A DNA stretch of 64,000 nt from Afipia massiliensis (GTDB lineage Bacteria; Pseudomonadota; Alphaproteobacteria; Rhizobiales; Xanthobacteraceae): positions 3,721,501 to 3,785,500 of the forward strand of contig NZ_LBIA02000001.1 in NCBI RefSeq assembly GCF_001006325.2. Reading direction: 5' to 3'. Numbering within the stretch: position 1 is the stretch's first letter; each line of letters starts with the position of its first letter. Positions 17,808 to 27,826 of the stretch are shown one piece after another. The notes under the pieces are model-generated. The model did no database searches. It was given only the letters and a program-made list of their open reading frames with translations, and was not told the origin of the DNA. Made by a program: the position numbers and the translations under genes.

Positions 17808-17877
17808 CGCGTCGGCCAAATCACCTCACGGGATTGCGGTTCGGTGCCGCCCAGAACAATGCTAACGCATTGTTTTT
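17808..17877 (+). ncRNA. Candidate small RNA upstream of tRNA-Glu
   Basis: A promoter-like sequence (17773-17801) and a strong intrinsic terminator (17855-17877) delimit about 70 nt with no ribosome site or reading frame. No plus-strand gene lies upstream for the terminator to serve, since the neighbouring cyclase gene runs the other way. I recognise no known RNA family. The case is structural only. Confidence 0.35.
17855..17877 (+). terminator. Rho-independent terminator
   Basis: An 8-bp stem aacaatgc/gcattgtt with a taac loop is followed by an uninterrupted T run. Confidence 0.7.
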
Positions 17878-17956
17878 GTGCGACTAAAAGACTAGTTCCA
17901 AGGCGAAAAGACAACGGTCAACGTACCACCCGGTGCGCAGCGGTTGCAGCCTTTTC

Positions 17957-18031
17957 GCTCCCTTCGTCTATCGGTTAGGACGCCACCCTTTCACGGTGGA
18001 GAGAGCGGTTCGATTCCGCTAGGGAGCGCCA
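17957..18031 (+). tRNA. tRNA-Glu (TTC)
   Basis: A complete cloverleaf: acceptor gctccct pairs with agggagc, the T arm reads gcggttcgattccgc, and the anticodon loop sits in ccaccctttcacggtgg with anticodon TTC. The encoded CCA ends at 18031. This is the boundary of the AT-richer segment to its right. Confidence 0.97.
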
Positions 18032-18340
18032 CTCACAAAGCTAAAACAATAATATCAAATACTTAGGTGTGTGTTTCGTCCTAGATTCTGTGAATCGTCC
18101 TACATCGCAGTCGAGTGCTGAATCTTAATGCCGAATGATGTGAGCATTAAGTTCGCATGCACTCCCGGCTCGCGTGAGCGCGATTGACACGATCCGTTGC
18201 GTTGTGTGTCGATGCACGGGAACTCGGCGTGGGCGCATTACCATGAGTGATTTTGGAACGGTGGAATCGACCGTAATCAAACTGCATTTCGCCGTTGCTC
18301 GAGGCAAGGGACACGGAAAAATGCGCGTTGCATTGGTGTC
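18032..18340. other. AT-richer stretch after tRNA-Glu
   Basis: No supported gene. A 34-codon frame (18243-18347) begins with ATG and overlaps the next gene by 7 bp, but it has no clear ribosome site. I looked for a repeat of the tRNA 3' end that would mark an integration site and found none. Confidence 0.4.
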
Positions 18341-19069
18341 GTGTTGATCAAGGGACTGCGATCACGGTCGCTAGTATTGAAAGAATTAATCCGCCCAACA
18401 TGGGAATGGATGATTGCTGTCCCGTTGTCACTACTCGGCGCGGCCGGCGCCGTTCGAGACGAAATACTTCTGCCTTCGCATCCCGAAATCTACAAGCTTG
18501 TCTATTGGCTGCCAGCTTGGAGCTGGCAGACTTATCTCATCATCGTCGCGTGTATGCTTTTGGCTCTAATCTTGGAAAGCGCGTATCGCGCGATCCGACG
18601 GCGAGAAGATCGGTATACCGAACTTGTTGATCGCTATAGCCATGCGCTGGTTTTGCAAAACGTAGTTCCACAGACTGATTGGAAAAATGTCGCAAACATG
18701 CTTGAGCTAAGGCTTTTGCTACAAAATAGTACAAGCCTGCCGTTGAAGTTCCTCGTCCAAGATTACCGCTTGGCGTTTAATGGAGTCGTTATCCGTCAGG
18801 CGAATTCGTCGTCGTCGGTTATGGGATCCAACGCGCAGATGACCTATTTTCCAAATCGCGGTCTTTCCAAATGGCAGTTTGACCAAGTACCCGAACGATG
18901 CGTGGGAACGCTTGTTTACGAAATTGCCTATGGGCATCCTGATCTGGGTTATTCGAGGTTGGCAACGAAAGAATTACGGGTTGAGCTTTTCAAGAATAGG
19001 AAGACGCGGCAGGTGTCGCTCATTCAAACGGTACTGACGGAAAAAGACTCGCCCATCGGTGAAGTGTAA
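18341..19069 (+). CDS. Orphan two-helix membrane protein with a cytoplasmic beta-rich domain
   Basis: This product has 242 residues from a GTG; a start at Met24 is also possible. Two hydrophobic helices (about residues 23-40 and 61-82) are followed by an Arg-rich stop-transfer segment (RAIRRREDR) and about 160 residues predicted by eye to be mainly beta strand (LELRLLLQN, FLVQDYRLAFNG, CVGTLVYEIAYG, KELRVELF). I recognise no family. Its base composition is visibly lower in GC than both neighbours, and it lies between tRNA-Glu and a metabolic gene, so acquisition by transfer is plausible. No partner genes are adjacent. Confidence 0.7.
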   Translation: MLIKGLRSRSLVLKELIRPTWEWMIAVPLSLLGAAGAVRDEILLPSHPEIYKLVYWLPAWSWQTYLIIVACMLLALILESAYRAIRRREDRYTELVDRYSHALVLQNVVPQTDWKNVANMLELRLLLQNSTSLPLKFLVQDYRLAFNGVVIRQANSSSSVMGSNAQMTYFPNRGLSKWQFDQVPERCVGTLVYEIAYGHPDLGYSRLATKELRVELFKNRKTRQVSLIQTVLTEKDSPIGEV

Positions 19070-19303
19070 CGACAGGCTAACTGCATGGCCCGGCAGTGCT
19101 CGCACACTTCAATTCGCGGCGTGATCCGGGATATTGGGAAATTGAATGTACTGTAGCTGGCGGCAAGCTGTGCGATGATGCTCGCACGAGGCTTGGTCTT
19201 CGTTTGTCGAAGAGCGCGCGATATTCAAACGGCGGAGCGCGGGTCGTATGTCGGAACTGCCTGAGCCGGATCATCTCGTTGGTGAAGTTGCCGGGAGTGG
19301 AAA

Positions 19304-20836
<1,533 letters not shown>

Positions 20837-20937
20837 GTGTCTGATCACAAGGCCGCCTCACGGAATTTAGGTGGGTGGCGGAACCTCCACGCGGGTTCGC
20901 GATTGTCTCTCACAGGGAGGCTTCATTGGAGGCTGCG

Positions 20938-21084
20938 ATGGCTGACCATTGGCGTGTCCACCAGGTGCCGACAGAGCACATGAACGATCTGGGTCTTGAG
21001 GCCGCCGCTTACGTTGCCGGCTGGGTGCTAAGCGGCGCAGCGGTGTTGGGCGTCGTTCTGCTGGTTTGGCATTTTCACGTCTGA
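20938..21084 (+). CDS. 48-aa single-pass membrane protein
   Basis: GGAGG lies 5 bp before the ATG. A polar 20-residue head (MADHWRVHQVPTEHMNDLG) precedes one transmembrane helix (about 22-44, AAAYVAGWVLSGAAVLGVVLLV) and a short WHFHV tail. No family recognised. It follows the ALDH by 100 bp. The next 270 bp (21085-21356) show nothing I can assign. Confidence 0.55.
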   Translation: MADHWRVHQVPTEHMNDLGLEAAAYVAGWVLSGAAVLGVVLLVWHFHV

Positions 21085-21356
21085 TCGCCCGGTTAGAGGC
21101 GGTCGCTATGGACAAAGCGCTCTCCGCGCCGAGGATGTCCCTTGGCGTCAAATATGGGCGGAAGCCTAGCGGCCGTAGACTGGCAACCAGGGCAGTCTCT
21201 CCCTGAAATTTTCCTCAGATTTTAGATGAAGAAGCTGATCTAGCCCGTCCGGAATGGGCGGTAAGCTAGCCTGCTGGTCGGATTGACTACCCCGAAGCGA
21301 CGCATCTTTATCTTCCGGGCTCGCCCGCCTGATGGAATGCACTATGCTGGGTGGCC

Positions 21357-22250
21357 ATGAGTCACCCATCGCTTTCCCGCATTGTCAGCCGATTCAAGCG
21401 CGAGCCCTCGCGTACCGGCTCCCTCATCATCACGTTCTATGGCGATGCGATTCTGCCACGTGGCGGGTCGGTCTGGCTGGGGACGCTTCTGCAGTTCCTG
21501 GACATGCTGGGAACCGACGGGGGCGTGGTACGGACTGCGGTGTCGCGGCTCGCCACCGATGGCTGGCTCGACCGGGACAAGGTGGGCCGAAAGAGCTTCT
21601 ACAAGCTCGCAAAGAGCGGGCGCGAGCGGTTCGAAACGGCCGTCGCGCATGTCTATAACCCGCATTCGTCGGACTGGGCCGGGCGCTTCGAGCTCCTGCT
21701 GATCGGAAACGGGGCGGACCGCGAAGCATCGCGCACGGCTTTGACCGAAGCTGGCTTCGGCAGCCCGATGCCCGGCGTCTGGGTGGCGCCGTCCAATGTT
21801 TCGCTGCCGTCGATCGCCGCCGGCGCGATCCGGCTTGAGGTGTCGGCTGACGATGCCTCGGGGCGGCGGCTGGTCGATGCGAGCTGGTCACTGGAGCGGA
21901 CCGCGGACTCGTATCGCGAGTTCATGAAAACCTTCGCGCCGCTGGAGGCTTGGGTCAGCGATGCCGACAGCATGGTGCCGGCGGACGCCATCCTCGCCCG
22001 GGTCCTTTTGATCCATCACTACCGGCGGGTGATCCTGCGCGATCCGCTGCTGCCGGCGTCGCTGTTGCCGCCGGCATGGCCCGCGCTCGAAGCGCGGAAA
22101 TTCTGCGCCCGGCTTTATCAAGCCCTTCTGCCTGCTTCCGAATCCTGGCTGGACGCGCATGGGGAGAGCGCAACAGGTTCGCTGCGGCCGCCGGGGCCGG
22201 AACTTGGCCGTCGGTTTTCGGACGTGCGGCGCAACATGTTACAAAAATAA
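21357..22250 (+). CDS. paaX: PaaX family transcriptional repressor of phenylacetate catabolism
   Basis: PaaX is the phenylacetyl-CoA-responsive repressor of paa genes in Enterobacteria and Pseudomonas. I use the ATG at 21357 (297 residues); a GTG two codons upstream is in frame. The N-terminal winged helix includes SLIITFYGDAILPRGG and VVRTAVSRLATDGWL (recognition helix region at about 55-70). The central and C-terminal PaaX domains follow (GVWVAP, VLLIHHYRRVILRDPLLP). It directly precedes paaA, and a 17-bp inverted repeat overlaps its own stop codon. Confidence 0.93.
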   Translation: MSHPSLSRIVSRFKREPSRTGSLIITFYGDAILPRGGSVWLGTLLQFLDMLGTDGGVVRTAVSRLATDGWLDRDKVGRKSFYKLAKSGRERFETAVAHVYNPHSSDWAGRFELLLIGNGADREASRTALTEAGFGSPMPGVWVAPSNVSLPSIAAGAIRLEVSADDASGRRLVDASWSLERTADSYREFMKTFAPLEAWVSDADSMVPADAILARVLLIHHYRRVILRDPLLPASLLPPAWPALEARKFCARLYQALLPASESWLDAHGESATGSLRPPGPELGRRFSDVRRNMLQK

Positions 22251-22280
22251 CTTGCGATTAGATATTTTTGTTATATGTTT
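22233..22280. promoter_or_regulatory. Candidate PaaX operator / paaA promoter region
   Basis: The arms aacatgttacaaaaata (22233-22249) and tatttttgttatatgttt (22263-22280) are complementary at 15 of 17 positions around a 13-bp spacer. The left arm includes the last codons and stop of paaX; the right arm ends 27 bp before the paaA ATG. Position and symmetry suit a repressor site controlling paaABCDE. Confidence 0.6.
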
Positions 22281-22307
22281 ATCGGCGTCTCCCGGGAGGA
22301 AACGGCG

Positions 22308-23303
22308 ATGTACACGCAAGCGCTCAACACATCGGAAGCCGAAGTCGTTCATGTCGAGGACGCGGAACGTGCGGCGCATTTCCAGGCGCGCATTGATGCC
22401 GATGATCGCATCGAGCCGAACGACTGGATGCCTGCCGCGTATCGCAAGACGCTGACACGGCAGATTTCCCAGCACGCTCATTCCGAAATTGTCGGCATGC
22501 TGCCGGAAGGCAACTGGATTACCCGGGCTCCGACGCTGCGCCGCAAGGCCGCGCTGCTGGCCAAGGTTCAGGACGAGTGCGGTCACGGACTCTATCTCTA
22601 TGCGGCGGCCGAGACGCTTGGCTCATCGCGCGAAGAGCTTGTCGATCTGATGCTGAGCGGCAAGGCGAAGTATTCCTCGATCTTCAATTATCCGACGCCG
22701 ACGTGGGCCGACATTGGTGCGATCGGCTGGCTGGTCGATGGCGCTGCCATCATGAACCAGATCCCACTCTGCCGTTGTTCGTACGGTCCCTATGCGCGCG
22801 CGATGATCCGCGTCTGCAAGGAGGAATCATTCCACCAGCGCCAGGGCTACGAGATCATGCTGACGCTGGCGCGTGGCACCGAGGAGCAGAAGGCCATGGC
22901 GCAGAACGCGCTGGATCGCTGGTGGTGGCCCTGCCTGATGATGTTCGGTCCGCCGGACCAGCTCAGTCAGCACAGCGATCAGTCGACGCAGTGGAAGATC
23001 AAGCGCTTCTCGAACGACGACCTGCGTCAAAAGTTCATCGATGCGACGGTCCCGCAGGCACACTATCTCGGCCTCACGATTCCGGACGCCGACCTGAAGT
23101 GGAATGAGGCAAGCGGCCACTGGGACTACGGCGCGATCGACTGGAACGAATTCAAGCAGGTGCTTTCGGGCAACGGCCCGTGCAATCGTGACCGCATTGC
23201 CGCGCGCCGCAAGGCCCACGAGGAGGGTGCGTGGGTGCGTGAGGCGGCGGCCGCTTATTCGGAGAAACAGCAGGCGCGCCGCACCGCTGCGGTTGCGGCT
23301 TAG
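22308..23303 (+). CDS. paaA: Phenylacetyl-CoA epoxidase, catalytic subunit PaaA
   Basis: Catalytic diiron subunit of the phenylacetyl-CoA 1,2-epoxidase (PaaABCE), which forms ring-1,2-epoxyphenylacetyl-CoA using O2 in the cytoplasm. It has 331 residues from the ATG at 22308, which has GGGAGGA 8 bp upstream. Iron ligands are visible as the Glu and EXXH-type motifs: [12 protein letters not shown] near residue 95 and [14 protein letters not shown] near 175. The gene opens the paaABCDE operon immediately after paaX. Confidence 0.97.
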   Translation: MYTQALNTSEAEVVHVEDAERAAHFQARIDADDRIEPNDWMPAAYRKTLTRQISQHAHSEIVGMLPEGNWITRAPTLRRKAALLAKVQDECGHGLYLYAAAETLGSSREELVDLMLSGKAKYSSIFNYPTPTWADIGAIGWLVDGAAIMNQIPLCRCSYGPYARAMIRVCKEESFHQRQGYEIMLTLARGTEEQKAMAQNALDRWWWPCLMMFGPPDQLSQHSDQSTQWKIKRFSNDDLRQKFIDATVPQAHYLGLTIPDADLKWNEASGHWDYGAIDWNEFKQVLSGNGPCNRDRIAARRKAHEEGAWVREAAAAYSEKQQARRTAAVAA

Positions 23304-23312
23304 GAGGCTGTC

Positions 23313-23600
23313 ATGACCACTCAGAACACCCAGCTTTGGGAAGTTTTCATCCGCAGCCGTAACGGCCTCGCGCACAAGCATGTCGGATCGTTGCATGCTG
23401 CGGACGCGACGCTGGCGCTTCAGGCAGCGCGGGACATCTACACGCGGCGCGGTGAGGGGCTGTCGATCTGGATCGTGCCGTCGAATGCGATCATCGCGTC
23501 CGATCCGTCTGAGAAGGGCATGATGTTCGAGCCGGCGATGTCGAAGATCTATCGCCACCCGACGTTCTACGACGTGCCCGATGAAGTCGGCCATATGTGA
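23313..23600 (+). CDS. paaB: Phenylacetyl-CoA epoxidase subunit PaaB
   Basis: This small bridging subunit of the PaaABCE complex has 95 residues, the standard size. The N-terminus LWEVFIRSRNGLAHKHVGSLHAAD and the ARDIYTRRGEG and IWIVPS segments are typical of PaaB. It starts 9 bp after paaA. A 100-bp palindromic repeat separates it from paaC, which could affect operon expression. Confidence 0.96.
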   Translation: MTTQNTQLWEVFIRSRNGLAHKHVGSLHAADATLALQAARDIYTRRGEGLSIWIVPSNAIIASDPSEKGMMFEPAMSKIYRHPTFYDVPDEVGHM

Positions 23601-23613
23601 TTGGCATTCACTC

Positions 23614-23713
23614 GTCATTCCGGGGCGCGAGTGAAACGATCGAACCCGGAATCCATAACCATCGTTGGCGCATGGATTCCGGGTCTGCGCCAAGAAGCGC
23701 ATCCCGGAATGAC
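23614..23713. repeat. REP-like double palindrome between paaB and paaC
   Basis: The outer arms gtcattccggg and cccggaatgac enclose a perfect 13-bp inner inverted repeat (acccggaatccat at 23644-23656, atggattccgggt at 23672-23684). It shares its outer arms with the short element at 9457-9497. It lies entirely within the operon's longest intergenic gap. Confidence 0.8.
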
Positions 23714-23730
23714 ATCGCGAGTATTGAACC

Positions 23731-24507
23731 ATGGCAACGCCTTCTATCAGTATTTCTGAAAGTCCGCTGGTGCTTTACGCGCTGCGCCGGGCCGATGACG
23801 CGCTGATCCTCGGGCACCGCGTGTCCGAATGGTGCGGTCACGCCCCGATGATGGAAGAGGACATGGCGCTCGCCAATATGGGTCTCGACCTGATCGGGCA
23901 GGCGCGCGAGCTCTACAGCTATGCCGCCGAGGTCGAGGGCGCGGGCAATGACGAGGATAAGTACGCGTATCTGCGCGACGTCCGCCAGTATCGCAACGTG
24001 CTTTTGGTCGAGCAGCCGAACGGAGACTTCGCCCGCACCATCGTGCGGCAGTTCTTCTACTCCGCCTTCGCCGATCCCTATTGGCGCGCGATGATGAAAT
24101 CCAGGGATGAGACGCTGGCGGCGATTGCCGCGAAATCCGAGAAGGAAAGCGCCTATCATCTGCGACACACGTCGGAATGGATGATCCGGCTCGGCGACGG
24201 CACCGACGAAAGTCACCGGCGAGCGCAGACCGCGACCGATGATCTCTGGGCCTTCACGGGAGAGTTGTTCCACGCCGATCAGAGCGATGCAGAATTGATC
24301 TCTTCCGGCATCGCCATCGATCCGGAAAGCCTGCGGGGGCTCTGGACGGAGACTGTCTCCAATGTTCTGGGCGCGGCGACGCTGACGCGTCCGGCCAGCG
24401 ACTGGATGCAGAAGGGGGGCCGCTCCGGCGATCACACCGAACATCTCGGGCATCTGCTCAGCGAACTGCAATCGATGCAGCGAACCTTCCCGAACGCGAC
24501 ATGGTAA
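23731..24507 (+). CDS. paaC: Phenylacetyl-CoA epoxidase subunit PaaC
   Basis: Structural ferritin-like subunit that pairs with PaaA. It has 258 residues, normal length. The four-helix bundle is recognisable (EEDMALANMGLDLIGQAREL, ESAYHLRHTSEWMIRLGDGT), but the full set of iron ligands of PaaA is absent, as expected for the non-catalytic partner. Its end overlaps the paaD start by 7 bp. Confidence 0.96.
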   Translation: MATPSISISESPLVLYALRRADDALILGHRVSEWCGHAPMMEEDMALANMGLDLIGQARELYSYAAEVEGAGNDEDKYAYLRDVRQYRNVLLVEQPNGDFARTIVRQFFYSAFADPYWRAMMKSRDETLAAIAAKSEKESAYHLRHTSEWMIRLGDGTDESHRRAQTATDDLWAFTGELFHADQSDAELISSGIAIDPESLRGLWTETVSNVLGAATLTRPASDWMQKGGRSGDHTEHLGHLLSELQSMQRTFPNATW

Positions 24508-25001
24508 CCGGCAGCAACATGCACGACCTTCGCCAGACCGCGTGGAATGCGGCGGCGCAGGTGGTTGACCCGGAAATTCCGGTGCTGACCATCGCCGATC
24601 TCGGTGTGCTGCGCGATGTGACCGTGATCGACTGCGCCGTTGAGGTCGCGATTACGCCGACCTATTCCGGATGTCCGGCGATGAACATGATTGCGCTGGA
24701 AATCGAACTGGCGCTTGAACGCGAAGGCATTCGCAATTCGAAGGTACGTACGGTCCTGTCACCAGCCTGGACAACAGACTGGATGAGCGAGCAGGGGCGA
24801 CAGAAACTGAAAGAGTATGGCATCGCGCCGCCTCAGACTGGAGGTGGACGTCGTGCGCTGTTCGGCGAGCAGGAAGTGGCCTGTCCGCAGTGTGGATCGG
24901 TGAACACCGAAGTTCTTTCGGAATTCGGCTCGACCTCCTGCAAAGCGCTATGGCGCTGCAAGGCGTGCCGTGAGCCGTTTGATTACTTTAAATGCCACTA
25001 A
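24501..25001 (+). CDS. paaD: PaaD, Fe-S/zinc maturation factor of the epoxidase
   Basis: This 166-residue protein has an N-terminal MIP18/DUF59 domain (VVDPEIPVLTIADLGVLRDV, then TPTYSGCPAM with the conserved Cys). A C-terminal zinc ribbon has the pattern CPQCGSVNTEVLSEFGSTSC followed by CKAC. PaaD is needed to mature the epoxidase system. It overlaps both paaC and, at its end, the open frame of paaE, consistent with translational coupling. Confidence 0.95.
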   Translation: MVTGSNMHDLRQTAWNAAAQVVDPEIPVLTIADLGVLRDVTVIDCAVEVAITPTYSGCPAMNMIALEIELALEREGIRNSKVRTVLSPAWTTDWMSEQGRQKLKEYGIAPPQTGGGRRALFGEQEVACPQCGSVNTEVLSEFGSTSCKALWRCKACREPFDYFKCH

Positions 25002-25012
25002 AGCAGCCAACC

Positions 25013-26092
25013 ATGTCACACGTTCCAAAATTCCACCGCCTTGCCATTGACGATCTGCGCCGCGAAACCGCAGATGCTGTATCGATGACGTTCGCCATTC
25101 CGGGTGAGCTGGCGCAGGACTACGTCTTCGCACCCGGCCAATATCTCACGCTGCGCACGATCATGGACGGCGAGGAGGTGCGGCGCTCGTATTCGATTTG
25201 CTCAAGCCCGGACGATCACGAGCTGCGCATCGCGGTCAAGAAAGTCGACGGCGGTGCGTTCTCCAGTTGGGCGCTGGACGAATTGAAATCCGGCGACGAG
25301 ATCGACGTGATGACGCCCACGGGCCGCTTCGGCGTGGCGCATGCGCCTGACCAGGCGCGCATCCATGTCGGCTTTGCCGCCGGTTCCGGCATCACGCCGA
25401 TCATGTCGATCGTGCGCGGGATTCTCGCGCGTGAGCCAAACAGTCGCTTTTTCCTGTTCTACGGCAACCGTGCGACCAACGGCATTCTGTTCCGCGAGGC
25501 GCTGGAAGAGCTCAAGGACCGGTTCATGGGCCGCCTGTCGGTGTTCCATGTGCTGTCGCAGGAAGAGCAGGATTTGCCGATCCTGTACGGTCGGCTCGAC
25601 CGCGCGAAGGTCGAGGTCTTGTTGCGTTCGATGGTGCCGGCAGCAGCGGTTGATCATGTGTTCGTCTGCGGCCCGGTCGCCATGAGCGAAGAGATCGAGG
25701 CAACTTGCATCGATCTCGGCATTCCGGCCGATCGCGTGCATGTGGAGCGGTTTGTATCGGAATTCGGGGGCAAGCCGCGTCCGAAGGTTCAGATCGTTCC
25801 GGAAGCACCGCCGAAGGCGGTCGCATCGCTGATCGTGGACGGCAAGCGCAAGGATGTGCCGATTGCCGACGGCGAAGCCATTCTCGACGCCGCGTTGCGC
25901 GCCGGCATGGACCTTCCGTATGCCTGCAAGGGCGGCATGTGCAGCACATGCCGCGCCAAGATCGTCGAGGGCGAGACGCGGATGGACGTCAACTACTCGC
26001 TGGAGCCGTGGGAGCTTGAAGCCGGCTTCGTACTGACCTGCCAGGCGCACCCGGTCTCAAGCCGCGTCGTGGTTGACTACGATCAGATGTAA
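25013..26092 (+). CDS. paaE: Phenylacetyl-CoA epoxidase reductase PaaE
   Basis: Reductase that passes NADPH electrons through FAD and a [2Fe-2S] centre to PaaA. It has 359 residues from the ATG at 25013; the frame is open to 24992. The domains in order are an FAD-binding barrel (RRSYSICSS), an NAD-binding domain (GSGITPIMSI, FVCGPVAMSEE) and a C-terminal plant-type ferredoxin (CKGGMCSTC, with a fourth Cys in LTCQAHP). The gene closes the plus-strand operon. It could also supply electrons to the P450 encoded nearby, but that is speculation. Confidence 0.96.
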   Translation: MSHVPKFHRLAIDDLRRETADAVSMTFAIPGELAQDYVFAPGQYLTLRTIMDGEEVRRSYSICSSPDDHELRIAVKKVDGGAFSSWALDELKSGDEIDVMTPTGRFGVAHAPDQARIHVGFAAGSGITPIMSIVRGILAREPNSRFFLFYGNRATNGILFREALEELKDRFMGRLSVFHVLSQEEQDLPILYGRLDRAKVEVLLRSMVPAAAVDHVFVCGPVAMSEEIEATCIDLGIPADRVHVERFVSEFGGKPRPKVQIVPEAPPKAVASLIVDGKRKDVPIADGEAILDAALRAGMDLPYACKGGMCSTCRAKIVEGETRMDVNYSLEPWELEAGFVLTCQAHPVSSRVVVDYDQM

Positions 26093-26518
26093 CTATTTTC
26101 CCTCGCGGAGCAGAGCGTAGGCTGTTTGCGCCATCGCGACAGGCCGCGCGTCGGCGTCCGTCCGGATCGACACGCTGCCGTAAGCCATGGTCTTTCCCAT
26201 CCGCACGACGCGTGCTTCAGCCAGCAAGTCCGAGCGCATGGCCGGGCGCATGAAGTGGATTGTCTGATCCACCGTGGTCATCGGAAAGTATTCTCCCGCA
26301 GCTGAGCAGATCGCGAACACCATCGAAGTGTCGGCGAGACTCATCAATGCCTGACCGCAGACGACGCCGTTGTCGCGGCAGAGCTTGTCGGAAAAACGCA
26401 TCCGGAGTACGGCCCCATCGCCCTCGATGCTTTCAATCGACAGGTCGAGGTCCTGGACCCACTGCGCGAAGACGGATGTGAGCAAAGTTGTAGCGGCGGC
26501 CTTGTCGAATGTCGGCAT
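26093..26518 (-). CDS. PaaI-family hotdog thioesterase (second copy)
   Basis: This 141-residue single hotdog-fold protein has an acyl-CoA thioesterase pattern (NGVVCGQALMSLADTSMVFA, with the catalytic Asp in LADTS, and TTVDQTIHFMRP). It is distinct from the canonical PaaI at 32246-32710. It is the last gene of the long minus-strand paa operon, 22 bp after the P450 gene. A role in clearing stalled CoA intermediates, perhaps of a P450-derived product, is inferred from position only. Confidence 0.85.
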   Translation of the reverse strand: MPTFDKAAATTLLTSVFAQWVQDLDLSIESIEGDGAVLRMRFSDKLCRDNGVVCGQALMSLADTSMVFAICSAAGEYFPMTTVDQTIHFMRPAMRSDLLAEARVVRMGKTMAYGSVSIRTDADARPVAMAQTAYALLREGK

Positions 26519-26539
26519 GTGATGTCCTGTGAATGAAGC

Positions 26540-27811
26540 TTAGGCGAGCGTGACGGGAAGCGATGTGAAGCCGCGGAAACGCACACGTCTCGCCCTGTGG
26601 GTAGGCCCGCTGGCTTTGAAGTTCGGGAAGCGGGCGAGAAACCGGCTAATGGCAATCCGGCCTTCAAGCCGCGCGAGGGTGAGGCCGACACAGGCGTGCG
26701 CGCCGGATGCGAACGCGAGGTGGCGGTTCGGTGAGCGTCCGATGTCGAGGTGCTCCGGTTGCGCGAATACGTCTGGGTCCCGGTTCGCCGCGCCGATGCA
26801 AAGCGTGATTAGCGTCCCTTCCGGGATCGCCACGCCGTCGATTTCCGTGTCCTGAGTAACGCGCCGGTTTCCGAGCTGATTTGAACTCTCGTAGCGCAGG
26901 AACTCCTCGACCGCCGTCTTGATCAATGCCGGGTCGTCGATCAGGCGTTGTCGTTCGCGCGGGAAACGCAATAGCAGTTCCAGCCCGTTGCCGATCAGGT
27001 TGGTCGTCGTCTCGTGGCCTGCGTTCAGGATGAAGATGCAATTCTGCAGAAGCTCGATCTCGCTCAGGCGTTCTCCGCTGCTCGCTTCACCTTCGATCAG
27101 GCGGGTCAGGACGTCGCGCTCTGCGTCGCCGGGCCGTGCGCGGCGATCCGCCACCAAGCGGCGGAGATAGTCTAGAAATTCTTTTACGGCTCGCTCGCCA
27201 CGTGCCTGCACATCCTCTGAAAGGAAAGGCTCCAGCGCGCCAAGGATCGCCAGCGACCAGCCGCGCAGCGGTGCGCGGTCCCTATGAGGAATGGCAAGCA
27301 GGTTGCCGATCACTTCGACGGGAATAGCGGACGCAAAATCCTCGATGAGGTCGGCATTGCCGCGCGCCTGCATGTCGTCGAGCAGCCGGTCGACAAGGGC
27401 AGTCAAGCCCGGCTCCATCTCGGCGATGGCGCGCGGATTGAGCGCACCGGCGATCAGGCGGCGCACCCGGGTGTGCAGCGGCGGATCGTTGAAAACGAGG
27501 CTTGTGGTGTGATGCTGGAAGAGGAGTGAGCCCGCGCCATATTTTGGCGCGAACTCGACCTTCTTGTCGGAGCTGAAGCGCGTCGTGTCCTTGTAGATCG
27601 CTTCCAGATCGCGATGGCGGGTCAGGAACAGCGATCCGTCCGGCATGCGATGGATCGGATCGGCGGACTGCAGCGCGCGATAAGTCGGGTAGGGATCATC
27701 ATAGAATGCATCGGGAAGGTCCTTGAGCGAGAAGGCGCGCGCAATTGCAGCATCCTCGCTCGAAACCGAACGACGTGCACTCTCAGGATCTGTTTGATCC
27801 GTTGACGACAC
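26540..27811 (-). CDS. Cytochrome P450 within the paa operon
   Basis: This soluble bacterial P450 has 423 residues and a GTG start. The oxygen-activation helix I motif AGHETT is at 264-269, the ExxR motif EFLR at 303-306, and the heme loop FASGAHACVG with the Cys ligand at about 374. No membrane anchor or fused reductase is present, so it needs separate redox partners; none is adjacent except PaaE 450 bp away on the other strand. It lies 16 bp after the EthD-like gene and inside a tightly spaced paa operon. The substrate is unknown; an aromatic acid is a reasonable guess. Confidence 0.93.
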   Translation of the reverse strand: MSSTDQTDPESARRSVSSEDAAIARAFSLKDLPDAFYDDPYPTYRALQSADPIHRMPDGSLFLTRHRDLEAIYKDTTRFSSDKKVEFAPKYGAGSLLFQHHTTSLVFNDPPLHTRVRRLIAGALNPRAIAEMEPGLTALVDRLLDDMQARGNADLIEDFASAIPVEVIGNLLAIPHRDRAPLRGWSLAILGALEPFLSEDVQARGERAVKEFLDYLRRLVADRRARPGDAERDVLTRLIEGEASSGERLSEIELLQNCIFILNAGHETTTNLIGNGLELLLRFPRERQRLIDDPALIKTAVEEFLRYESSNQLGNRRVTQDTEIDGVAIPEGTLITLCIGAANRDPDVFAQPEHLDIGRSPNRHLAFASGAHACVGLTLARLEGRIAISRFLARFPNFKASGPTHRARRVRFRGFTSLPVTLA

Positions 27812-27826
27812 CTTATCGCCCGAAGT

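Noticed and set aside
18125-18307. A 60-codon frame on the minus strand after tRNA-Glu
   Set aside because: No ribosome site, no hydrophobic or conserved pattern, in AT-richer DNA where chance frames are short.
17957-19303. Genomic island with attachment sites at tRNA-Glu
   Set aside because: I found no repeat of the tRNA 3' end and no integrase; only base composition and position hint at transfer.
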